Shown piece by piece: positions 42,655 to 51,065 of a stretch of DNA of 64,000 nucleotides (positions are counted from its first letter, which is position 1; each line of letters begins with the position of its first letter). The translations under genes and the position numbers were made by a program. The notes under the pieces are model-generated. The model saw only the letters and a program-made list of their open reading frames with translations, did no database searches and was not told the DNA's origin. This stretch comes from G963668655 sp963668655 (GTDB taxonomy: Bacteria > Myxococcota_A > SURF-8), in contig CAXXPQ010000002.1 in NCBI GenBank assembly GCA_963668655.2, forward strand, positions 930,001 to 994,000, read 5' to 3'.

Positions 42655-45558
42655 ATGCGTAACGAAATACGTCTCTTTCTTTTTGTCCTGCTGTCCTTCG
42701 CCCTCCTGTTCGCGGGATGCGGCGATTCATCGGAGAGCGATTGCGAAACACCGGACGGCGATGCGGATCCGCCGGACGGGGACACGGAGAACTCCGGGGA
42801 CGACGAAGCGAATGCGTTTGCACCGCCTGCCGCCTGGACCGTCCACGTTTCCAAGGACGCGCCGGAAGCCGTACGCATCGCGGCGGAGGACGCGAAAAGC
42901 TATCTCGCCGCCATGGGTTTCGAAACCGTACTGGAGGAATCCGCCGGGCCGGAAACCTGTGCGGATGGTGCGGGTCACGCGGTCTTTTCGAATACGCTCC
43001 TCGCGGACGAGGGCGATACGGACCAGACCTTCGCCATTTCCGAAACCCGCTGCGAGGGCGGGGCGCTCGTCACGCTGTCCGGCGGCGGCCTGCTCGGCCG
43101 CCAGTACGCCGCCTACGATTGGCTGCGCCGCCTGGGCGTGCGTTTCTTCCACCCGGAGGAGGAATACGTTCCGGACGCCCCCACCTGGCCCGAATCGCCC
43201 CTGGACGTAAGGCGGACGCCCCCGTTCAAGTGGCGCAGTGTGAGTCTGCACCTGACCCACCCCCTGGAACTGGGCGACGCCTTCGAGTTCAAAAAAGAGG
43301 AATACCTGGAGGAGGGCCGCCGCTACATCGACTGGCAGATCAAGAACCTGGCCAGCAACGGCAAGGGCGGCGTGGGAAACGGCGACCTGTCCGACTACGG
43401 CCACCGGCGGGGTTTTCCCACCTCGGCGGGCGTTTCGCTCTACGGCCAGCAGCAGGGCGCGGACGGCCTCCTGGATCCCCTGGACGAGGACTGGCAACCC
43501 AAGGTGGAAACGGCCCTTCTGGAACGGCTTGGCGAGGATCCTACCCAGGCCCCGGACTTTTTCTCCTTCAGTTTCAACCCTACGGAATTCACCGAGGTGG
43601 ACGACCGGAAGGCCGTGGAGCAGATGACCTTCATCGCCGATTTCATGGCGGAGCACTATCCCTCCGTGCAGCTCATGACCACCAACCACGGCACCTACGG
43701 CGATCCCACGGATTTCTACGGCGTGCGCTACTACGACCTGCCGAAGTTCGCGCCGGCCAACCTGGGCGTCAAGGTGCATACGCTCATGTTCTACGACCTC
43801 TTCCGTCCCGCGCCCATGTACGGCAACGAGAACTTCAACTTCGCCTACGACTTCATGGCGGGCGAATACCGCACCCGCAAGCTGTGGCACTTTCCCGAGT
43901 CGGCCTGGTGGCTGACCTTCGACATCGCCGTGCCCTGGTATCTGCCGATCACCATCGAGGCGCGCCACCGGGACATCCAGGCCATCGCCTTCATGCTGGA
44001 CGGCGGGCTGGAGGGCCACCACGTCTTCGGCTCGGGCCACGAGTGGGGCTACTGGCAGAACGAATACTGCTCCTTCCGCATGGCGGCGGATCTTTCCGTC
44101 ACCTGGAAGAACTGCCTAGCGGACATCACCGGGACCATGGGCGCGGCCGCCCCGGAAGTGCAGGCCGTGCTGGAATACCTGGTGGAACTCCAGGAACGGG
44201 ATTTCATCTACGGTGACATCCTGGCCTACCTGGTGGGTTCGGACTCAGAAACGGAAGCCGCCGAATCCCTGGGCATCCGTTTCCATCCGCTGCCGCCGTC
44301 TCCGAAAAAGATCCTCACCTGGAGCGCCGCCGAGTGCAAGGACTGGGATCGACGCATCGCCCCGGCCCTGGAACGCATGGACGACGACTACGCAACGCTG
44401 CTCGCTCGTCTCGCGGACGTGAAGACGCTCGTTCCCGAAAACGCTCGGCCCTGGTTCGACGAAATCGTGGACGGCATCGAGGCCACCGGCCTGCGCGCCC
44501 GTCACCAGCGCGAGGTCTACGGCGCCCTGGTCACCTTCCGCCAAAGCCGCCTGGAGGCCTCGGCGGACCTCGAAACGGCCGCCTGGGAGTGGCTGGACAA
44601 GGCCCAGACCGCCACGACGGATTATCTGGCCGTGGCCCACCGCCGGGAGGAAGGCTACCGCTACCGGCCCCTGGAGCGCTCCATCGCGGGCGGCGCGGAC
44701 GGAACGGAAGACGACAACTGGACCTCCTACAGCTATCGCTATCTGAACCGCGCCCACCACGGCTTCTACTACACGCGTATCGATAGATTGGCCGAGGAGG
44801 CCATGAGCGCCCGGGGCGCGTCCGTCGTGGCCACGGACACTCTGCTGGCTCCCGGGGACTCTCTCGTCGTGGACGCCGTGGACACGGAGCTTTCGAACGT
44901 ATCCTACGCCTTCGGGGACGGGGAGAGCGCCGCGGGAAACCACGCGGAACACACCTACGCCGCGCCGGGCGTCTATGCCGTCCTGGTCACCGCCGACAAG
45001 TCCGGCCAGCCGTTCGCCTTTTCCGGCGATGTAGCCGTGGTGGAGACCGAATACCTGACGGGGTTTTCCGGAAAGGTGGTGGAACCCGCCGGGGTAAGCA
45101 TCATCGAGCCGGTCCTGCCCGCCTGCGCGTTCGGGAAAACGGATCCATCGGGCACGGCCGTGGCGATCTCGTTTTCCGGCTTCTCGGACGGCCGCGCGGA
45201 CTTCGGCGGCTTCTCGATGTTGGAGAACGGCGAAACCGAATCTCTTTTCGAAACCCAGCCCGTAACGCTGAACGTTCCCATCGTGAAACACTCCGACGGG
45301 TCGGTCACCTCCTCCATCGTGGTGGAAAACGCCCGTCTGGTGATGGAGATCGATACGGAACCCGTGCGCCTGACCGGCCTGCTACAGACGGAGGCGGTCA
45401 TCCAGGCCGTCATCGTGGTGGGCAACGGCGCGTTCGACGAACGGAACGCCCGGGAACTGGTGGCCAGTTTCCTGGGATATCCGGTGGAGGAATTGCCGGA
45501 GCGGGTGCCCTTCGTGGTGGAATACGATCTCAAGACGGAAGACGCGGACGAACGCTGA
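42655..45558 (+). CDS. DUF4838-type glycoside-hydrolase-like lipoprotein with PKD domain
   Basis: 967 residues. Lipobox LFAGC (Cys22) and a short DGDxDxPDGD stalk. Residues about 50-560 contain the DUF4838 pattern: VHVSKDAPEAVRIAAEDAKS, LGRQYAAYDWLRRLGVRFFHP, a long region with FPESAWWLTFDIAVPWYL and YLVELQERDFIYGDIL. These resemble GH67-type and related alpha-glucuronidase-like proteins; activity is not shown. A PKD-like domain at about 731-782 (YAFGDGESAAGNHAEHTYAAPG) is followed by a C-terminal beta region of about 180 residues (GAFDERNARELVASFLG near the end). The ATG at 42655 has GGGGTTG upstream. The longer frame from 42574 lacks a signal peptide at its start. Confidence 0.8.
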   Translation: MRNEIRLFLFVLLSFALLFAGCGDSSESDCETPDGDADPPDGDTENSGDDEANAFAPPAAWTVHVSKDAPEAVRIAAEDAKSYLAAMGFETVLEESAGPETCADGAGHAVFSNTLLADEGDTDQTFAISETRCEGGALVTLSGGGLLGRQYAAYDWLRRLGVRFFHPEEEYVPDAPTWPESPLDVRRTPPFKWRSVSLHLTHPLELGDAFEFKKEEYLEEGRRYIDWQIKNLASNGKGGVGNGDLSDYGHRRGFPTSAGVSLYGQQQGADGLLDPLDEDWQPKVETALLERLGEDPTQAPDFFSFSFNPTEFTEVDDRKAVEQMTFIADFMAEHYPSVQLMTTNHGTYGDPTDFYGVRYYDLPKFAPANLGVKVHTLMFYDLFRPAPMYGNENFNFAYDFMAGEYRTRKLWHFPESAWWLTFDIAVPWYLPITIEARHRDIQAIAFMLDGGLEGHHVFGSGHEWGYWQNEYCSFRMAADLSVTWKNCLADITGTMGAAAPEVQAVLEYLVELQERDFIYGDILAYLVGSDSETEAAESLGIRFHPLPPSPKKILTWSAAECKDWDRRIAPALERMDDDYATLLARLADVKTLVPENARPWFDEIVDGIEATGLRARHQREVYGALVTFRQSRLEASADLETAAWEWLDKAQTATTDYLAVAHRREEGYRYRPLERSIAGGADGTEDDNWTSYSYRYLNRAHHGFYYTRIDRLAEEAMSARGASVVATDTLLAPGDSLVVDAVDTELSNVSYAFGDGESAAGNHAEHTYAAPGVYAVLVTADKSGQPFAFSGDVAVVETEYLTGFSGKVVEPAGVSIIEPVLPACAFGKTDPSGTAVAISFSGFSDGRADFGGFSMLENGETESLFETQPVTLNVPIVKHSDGSVTSSIVVENARLVMEIDTEPVRLTGLLQTEAVIQAVIVVGNGAFDERNARELVASFLGYPVEELPERVPFVVEYDLKTEDADER

Positions 45559-45606
45559 GACACGCCTTTTTCGCCACCGCTTTCGGAAAGTGACGAGGAA
45601 ACGACC

Positions 45607-46845
45607 ATGAGCACGAAAGACAGACCGGGATTCGCCACGCGCGCCCTGCACGCGGGCTACGACCCCGCCCGGCACAACCAGTCGCGCACGGTGCCGCTGT
45701 ACCAGACCACGGCCTATCGCTTCGAGGACACGGACGCCGCCGCACGGCTTTTCCGCCTGGAGGCGGACGGCTACATCTACGCGCGTCTGAACAACCCTAC
45801 CGTGGACGCCTTCGAACGGCGCATGGCCGACCTGGAGAACGGTTGCATGGGTCTGGCCTTCGCCAGCGGCATGGCCGCCATTCACGCGGCCGTGCTGAAC
45901 GTCGCCCACGCAGGAGACGAGATCGTGGCCACCGAGAGTCTTTACGGCGGCAGTTTTCACCTGTTTGCAGATACCCTGCCGCGCCTGGGCGTCACCACGC
46001 GCTTCGTCTCCGCCGTCGATCCCGCGGCCGCAGACGCCGCCGTCACCGACAAGACCCGCCTGGTCTACTGCGAGACCATCGGCAATCCGTCCATCGACGT
46101 GCCGGACCTGCGCGCCCTCGCCGAAGTCGCGCACGCCCACGGGCTGCCGCTGGTCGTGGACAACACCGTGGCCACTCCGGCGCTCTGCCGCCCGCTGGAA
46201 CACGGCGCGGACGTGGTGCTGCACTCGGCCAGCAAGTACATCGGCGGCCACGGCGGATCCTTGGGCGGCGTGGTCGTCGCAGGGAGCGACTTCGACTGGA
46301 TCGCCCACAGCCCGCACCTGAAGCCCTATGAGACTTTTCCCTCCCCGTACATCGTGGGCTTGCGCGCGGAGATCCTGCGGGACTTCGGCGCGGCGCTTTC
46401 ACCCTTCAACGCCTATATGTTCCTTCAAGGACTGGAGACGCTGCCCTTGCGCATGGAGCGGCACTGCCGGAACGCCGAAACCGTAGCCGCCCGGCTGCGC
46501 GAGCATCCGGCCGTGCGCTCGGTGAACTATCCCGACCGGGACGATCATCGCACCTTCGAAAACGCCCGCGCCTATCTTCCGCAAGGCTGTTCCGGTCTGA
46601 TGTCCTTCCGGCTGAACGGCGGATTCGAGGCCGGAAAGCGCCTGGTGGACCGGGTGGAGATCATCCACCACCTGGCGAACCTGGGCGATACGAAAACACT
46701 GATCCTCCATCCGGCCTCCACCAGCCACGAGCCGCTTTCGCCCGAGGAACGCCTGGCCGCCGGGGCTCCCGAGGATCTGATCCGGCTGAGCATCGGCCTG
46801 GAGGATCCGGAGGACATCGTTCGCGACCTGGAACGGGGACTCTAG
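45607..46845 (+). CDS. metY: O-acetylhomoserine sulfhydrylase
   Basis: 412 residues, first gene of a three-gene methionine operon. PLP-dependent enzyme that makes homocysteine from O-acetylhomoserine and sulfide (or methionine from methanethiol). The PLP lysine is K210 in HSASKYIGGHG; the Cys/Met-metabolism-enzyme pattern YARLNNPTVDAFERRMADLEN and ASGMAAIHAAVLNVA are present. Length is typical (about 425). GAGGAAA before the ATG supports the start. The metX gene follows after 2 nt. Confidence 0.92.
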   Translation: MSTKDRPGFATRALHAGYDPARHNQSRTVPLYQTTAYRFEDTDAAARLFRLEADGYIYARLNNPTVDAFERRMADLENGCMGLAFASGMAAIHAAVLNVAHAGDEIVATESLYGGSFHLFADTLPRLGVTTRFVSAVDPAAADAAVTDKTRLVYCETIGNPSIDVPDLRALAEVAHAHGLPLVVDNTVATPALCRPLEHGADVVLHSASKYIGGHGGSLGGVVVAGSDFDWIAHSPHLKPYETFPSPYIVGLRAEILRDFGAALSPFNAYMFLQGLETLPLRMERHCRNAETVAARLREHPAVRSVNYPDRDDHRTFENARAYLPQGCSGLMSFRLNGGFEAGKRLVDRVEIIHHLANLGDTKTLILHPASTSHEPLSPEERLAAGAPEDLIRLSIGLEDPEDIVRDLERGL

Positions 46846-46847
46846 CC

Positions 46848-48023
46848 ATGCGGCGCACCTTCGCGCTCTACGGGGAGTCCTCGCCGTCTCGCTCCTTCAC
46901 GGAGCGGCTGACCCCGGGACGTTTGCACAAACATCGACTGGACGACTTCGAACTGGAGAGCGGCGATCGCGTGGTGAACCTGACGATCGCGTACCGGGTC
47001 TTCGGGCGGCCTTCGCCGGAACGGGACAACGTGGTTCTGGTGCTCCACGCGCTCACCGGAGACGCCAATTGCGCCGGATACGAAGGTCCGCTGGGCTGGA
47101 CGCCCGGATGGTGGGAACCCCTCTTCCGTCCCGGCGCGCCCCTGGACACGGATCGCTACTGCGTGATCTGTCCCAATCATCCGTCCAGTTGCTACGGATC
47201 CAGCGGCCCCCTGGACCGTGAAGTCGGCGCGGACGCCCCCCTGGGGCTGGACTTCCCGGATTTCACCAGCCGCGACCTGGCGCGTGTCCACCGGGAACTG
47301 CTCCGGGCTCTCGGGCTTATCCGTCCCGCGCTCGTCATCGGCGGATCGCTGGGCGGCATGATCGCCCTGGAATACGCCGCCTCGTTTCCGGAGGATGCCC
47401 GGCGCGTGGCCGTCATCGCCGCGCCGTCCGCCGGCAGCGCCCAGTCCCTGGCCTTCAGCCACATTCAGCGCAAATGCTTCGAGCTGGACCGGCATTTCAA
47501 CAACGGGAACTACTATGACGGCCCCAAGCCCGTGCTGGCGCTTTCCCTGGCCCGGCAGATCGGTATGATTACCTATCGCAACGGCGGGGAATTCGCCGAG
47601 CGCTTCGGCAGACGACTGCGGGAAAACGCGGACGGGCGCGCCGGCTACGAAGTCGAAAGCTATCTGGATTACCAGGGCGACAAGCTGATGCAGCGCTTCG
47701 ATCCCAACGCCTACCTGAAGCTGCTCCAGGTGCTGGATGGCCACGACATCGCCAGAAATTGCGGCTCCGTGGAAGCGGCGCTTCAGCCCGTGCGCTCGGA
47801 GATGCTGTTCGTCTCCATCGACTCCGACATCCTGTACACGCCGGAGGAAGTCCGGCACCTTGCGGAACAGGCGCAGGCCGCCGGGGTGAATGTCCACCAC
47901 GAAACACTGAAATCCATTCACGGACACGACGCCTTCTTAATTGAATACCGCCAGTTGCATGCTATATTGGCCGCCTTTCTGGATCCAAGAACTGGAGAAA
48001 CACAGAGGGAGAATTCGAGATGA
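46848..48023 (+). CDS. metX: Homoserine O-acetyltransferase
   Basis: 391 residues, alpha/beta-hydrolase fold. The nucleophile Ser167 is in GGSLGGM; the Asp and His of the triad are in DSDILYTPEE and IHGHDAF near the C-terminus. HALTGDANCAGYEGPLGW and NHPSSCYGSSGP are typical MetX segments. It transfers acetyl from acetyl-CoA to homoserine, the substrate for the upstream-encoded metY product. It starts 2 nt after metY and overlaps the hom start by 4 nt (ATGA). A succinyltransferase activity is possible in related enzymes. Confidence 0.93.
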   Translation: MRRTFALYGESSPSRSFTERLTPGRLHKHRLDDFELESGDRVVNLTIAYRVFGRPSPERDNVVLVLHALTGDANCAGYEGPLGWTPGWWEPLFRPGAPLDTDRYCVICPNHPSSCYGSSGPLDREVGADAPLGLDFPDFTSRDLARVHRELLRALGLIRPALVIGGSLGGMIALEYAASFPEDARRVAVIAAPSAGSAQSLAFSHIQRKCFELDRHFNNGNYYDGPKPVLALSLARQIGMITYRNGGEFAERFGRRLRENADGRAGYEVESYLDYQGDKLMQRFDPNAYLKLLQVLDGHDIARNCGSVEAALQPVRSEMLFVSIDSDILYTPEEVRHLAEQAQAAGVNVHHETLKSIHGHDAFLIEYRQLHAILAAFLDPRTGETQRENSR

Positions 48024-49318
48024 GTCAGACCGTCCGACTGGGAGTTTTCGGCCTGGGCACCGTGGGAAGCGGGCTGGTGAACATCATCCGCAAACGCAAT
48101 GCGCACCTGAAGGATCGCTACGGCATCGAACTGGAGGTCAGCCGCGCCGTGGTGCAGAACCTTTCCCGCAAGCGTTCCTGCGAAACCAACGGCATCCGCA
48201 TCGGCACGGATTACACGGAAATCCTGGAAGCCGACGACGTGGACATCGTGGTGGAACTGATCGGCGGCACGGACGACGCGGCGCACATCGTGCTTTCCGC
48301 CCTGGAGGCCGGAAAACCCGTGGTCAGCGCCAACAAGGCGCTTCTGGCCGAACGAGGCCCGGAGATCATGGCATTGGCTCACAAAAAGCGTACGCCGTTC
48401 TTCGCCGAAGCCAGCGTGGGCGGCGGCATTCCGATTTTGAAGACCCTGCGGGAAAGCCTGGTGGCCAACCACATCGACTCGCTCACCGCCATCATCAACG
48501 GCACCTCCAATTTCGTGCTGACCAAGATGGAGGAAGAGGGGTTGAGTTATTACGAGGCCTTGAAACTGGCCGGAGAAATGGGATTCGCGGAAGCCGATCC
48601 CACCTTCGACGTGGAAGGCATCGACGCCCGGCAGAAACTATTGATTCTGGCGGCGCACATCTACGGCGGCGTCTTTCCGGAGGGAGAGATTCTCTGCGAG
48701 GGCATCACCCGTCTGACCGAAAGCGATTTCCGCTTCGCACGCAAATACGACATGACCGTGAAACTTTTGGCCATCGCCCGCCGCCTGGAGGACGGTATCG
48801 AACTGCGCGTGCATCCCACCCTGATTTCCAAACGGCATCCCCTGGCCGGCGTCCGCAACGAGTTCAACGCCGTCTTTTTGAACGGCGACGCCGTGGGCGA
48901 GGTGATGCTGTCAGGTCGGGGCGCGGGCAGCCTACCCACCGCCAGCGCCGTCTATGCGGATGTCGTGGACATCTGCACGCGCAAGGCCGCAGGCGATCCG
49001 CCGGAAAGTCACCGGAAATCGCCGGCCATCGTTCCCCCGGATCGCATTTCCAGCGAGTATTATCTGTCTTTCACCATCGAGGACAAACCCGGCGTGATCG
49101 GAGAGATCGCCACCACGCTGGGCGCGCACGGAGTCTCCGTCTCCAGCGTGTCGGCGGAACTGATTCCCAACGTACCCGACCTGGGCGAGGTGGAGATCAT
49201 CGTTCACAAAACCACAGAAGCCCAGATCCGACAAGCGGTCCAGGCCATCGGCGATCTCTCGCGCATACGCGGAAAGGGAAAATACATCCGCATCGAGGGC
49301 GGCCTGAACGCAAAGTGA
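48020..49318 (+). CDS. hom: Homoserine dehydrogenase
   Basis: 432 residues. N-terminal NAD(P)-binding FGLGTVGSG, catalytic domain with PVVSANKALLAE, EASVGGGIPIL and INGTSNFVLTKMEEEGLSY, and a C-terminal ACT domain (about 355-430: YYLSFTIEDKPGVIGEIATTLGAHG). It reduces aspartate semialdehyde to homoserine, the substrate of metX; the ACT domain suggests allosteric feedback by an amino acid such as threonine. Translationally coupled to metX. It is followed directly by a convergent small lipoprotein gene. Confidence 0.95.
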   Translation: MSQTVRLGVFGLGTVGSGLVNIIRKRNAHLKDRYGIELEVSRAVVQNLSRKRSCETNGIRIGTDYTEILEADDVDIVVELIGGTDDAAHIVLSALEAGKPVVSANKALLAERGPEIMALAHKKRTPFFAEASVGGGIPILKTLRESLVANHIDSLTAIINGTSNFVLTKMEEEGLSYYEALKLAGEMGFAEADPTFDVEGIDARQKLLILAAHIYGGVFPEGEILCEGITRLTESDFRFARKYDMTVKLLAIARRLEDGIELRVHPTLISKRHPLAGVRNEFNAVFLNGDAVGEVMLSGRGAGSLPTASAVYADVVDICTRKAAGDPPESHRKSPAIVPPDRISSEYYLSFTIEDKPGVIGEIATTLGAHGVSVSSVSAELIPNVPDLGEVEIIVHKTTEAQIRQAVQAIGDLSRIRGKGKYIRIEGGLNAK

Positions 49319-49331
49319 ATTCCGGAAAAAG

Positions 49332-49649
49332 CTATTCCTCGATCTCGATTTCCGGACAGCGCCCGACCTCCACGCAGGTCGAAAGCGGGGTGATTTCCTC
49401 GGAGGGAATGCAGGGATTTTCGAACTGGCAGAGGATGCAGTCTTTCGTGGCGACGGCCTCACAGGATTTCGTGAATAGCGTCACGTAGTAATCTCCGCGC
49501 AGATTCTCGCCGTCTATGCGGTTCAGACAGTAGGCATGCGCCTTTCCGGCCTCTTCGCAGGTGGCGGTATCGTTCTCGTCCCCACCGGCGCCGCAGGCGG
49601 AAAGCAGTCCCGACAAAAGCAGCATCGCAAGCATTTTTCTATAAGCCAT
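49332..49649 (-). CDS. Small Cys-rich lipoprotein
   Basis: 105 residues. Lipobox LLSAC gives a lipidated Cys19; the mature part has eight further cysteines (C31, C41 and pairs such as CILCQFENPC), suggesting disulfides outside the cytoplasm. No family recognised. GGAG precedes the ATG by seven bases. It lies 38 nt downstream of the outer-membrane barrel gene on the same strand, so they may be co-transcribed. Confidence 0.75.
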   Translation of the reverse strand: MAYRKMLAMLLLSGLLSACGAGGDENDTATCEEAGKAHAYCLNRIDGENLRGDYYVTLFTKSCEAVATKDCILCQFENPCIPSEEITPLSTCVEVGRCPEIEIEE

Positions 49650-49686
49650 GGGATTTCTCCGATTTCGAATCGCGAACTGCGGCGTT

Positions 49687-50724
49687 TCAGTCCACGTGTT
49701 TGTAAAGATCGTAGCTCAAGGTCAGCAGGATGTTGTTTTGAATCTGCCATTCATCCAACACCTGCGGCTCCCGAAGCGCCTTGAACTGGTAGGATAGAAA
49801 AAACCATTCCACCAGACGCAAGTCCAGCCGGGCCGAAAGCGACACGTTCAGACGCTCCGCACCATCCAGGTTTTTAGGCTCCGGGTCGATGTAAAACGGA
49901 GCCATCAACTCGGCGGCCAGCGCGTACCCGATACGTTTTTCCCACAGATCTCCCCACAAGCGATTGATGCTCTCGAAACCGAGCTGCACCGTATCTTCCA
50001 GGAACTTCACCTCGATGGCCTTCGTCGCGGCCTTGTCGGCAAGCGTCAGGTTGCCGTCCGCGAAGGTTTCCCAGGCACCCAGGCCAAGCAGGAATTCCAG
50101 ATTGACCTTTTCCTTTTCCAAGGGACGGAAAAACGGACCGAGCCCCTGCTTCAAAGTCAGGGGAGCGAAGGCGTCATGAAGGCGGATCTTGTCGTCCAGA
50201 AACAGATCGATGCGGCCGTCCTTGCGGGTGATCGCGTACATCACCGTCTCCGGCTGCACGTCGCGACCGGGAAAAAGCGGGGACTGCACGGCGGCGCGGC
50301 CATACACGCCGACCCATTTCCTGAAATAGTACATATAGAGGGTTTCGAAATTGAACTGGTCGTTGGAGATGATGAATTCGTCGATCAAAGGCGTGCGCGA
50401 CACGGCCTCGGCGATCATCAAGGTGTTGCGCCACTCGTGCTTTCCCCGAAACAGCGTGACGCTGGTATCGATATTGACTCCCAAAATCAAGGTATAGCCG
50501 TCCGGCTGCCCAACGACGTTGCGATTGTCGGCGAGGGAAAAATTCAGGGCGGGTTTCAGGCGGAAATGCCAGCCGTCCTTCCGTTCCTCGTCTTTCTTCT
50601 CCCCGTCCTGTTTCGCCAGATCGGTGGGAGAAACCGCATTCACTTCCAAAGCGAATGCCTGCGAGGTTCCGGCAAGCACCAGAATCAGAACCCAAAGCCA
50701 CATGTTTTTTTCCAAGCTCCGCAT
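49687..50724 (-). CDS. Outer-membrane beta-barrel protein (DUF3078-like)
   Basis: 345 residues. Signal peptide cut near SQAFA-LEVN (about residue 26). The mature protein has alternating amphipathic strands with aromatic ends (WHFRLKPALNFSLADNR, GYTLILGVNIDTSVTLFRGKHEW, FETLYMYYFRKWVG) and ends with TLSYDLYKHVD. The order resembles DUF3078-type bacterial outer-membrane barrels, with no substrate known. The ATG at 50724 has AAAGGGAA before it. Confidence 0.75.
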   Translation of the reverse strand: MRSLEKNMWLWVLILVLAGTSQAFALEVNAVSPTDLAKQDGEKKDEERKDGWHFRLKPALNFSLADNRNVVGQPDGYTLILGVNIDTSVTLFRGKHEWRNTLMIAEAVSRTPLIDEFIISNDQFNFETLYMYYFRKWVGVYGRAAVQSPLFPGRDVQPETVMYAITRKDGRIDLFLDDKIRLHDAFAPLTLKQGLGPFFRPLEKEKVNLEFLLGLGAWETFADGNLTLADKAATKAIEVKFLEDTVQLGFESINRLWGDLWEKRIGYALAAELMAPFYIDPEPKNLDGAERLNVSLSARLDLRLVEWFFLSYQFKALREPQVLDEWQIQNNILLTLSYDLYKHVD

Positions 50725-51065
50725 GAAATTCCCTTTCTCGATGATCGGAAAACCGAACATTCCATCCGCCGGATGAGATTCCATCGCCATCTCGCGGAAT
50801 CCCCGATCGATTGCATAAAGCGCATGAAGGATGATTTTCGGATATAAGCCTATTCCAAAAAACCGGAATTTTCAAACAAAGATTTGCCGTTCCCGTGAAC
50901 GGGGAAGGCCATCTCGACCATCGAAGCTCATCGGTCAGGCTCCGTTCGGATAGTTTGTATACCCGAAAGTATACGGAATTCCGTACCTTCCGCTTTTATT
51001 TCCGCATTCATGGGTATAAAATATCAGCAAGAGAGTTTCGCAGATATCCATTGGAGGAGGCCACC
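50725..51065. promoter_or_regulatory. Divergent intergenic region with palindromes
   Basis: Contains GTATAC twice (50957-50962 and 50969-50974) and the 12-bp palindrome ACGGAATTCCGT (50973-50984), a layout typical of a repressor site, and TATAAA at 51015-51020 with a weak -35 for the plus-strand gene. No gene supported. Confidence 0.4.

Noticed and set aside
45559..45606. SAM riboswitch before metY
   Set aside because: Only 48 bases separate metY from the preceding stop codon, too short for a SAM riboswitch.
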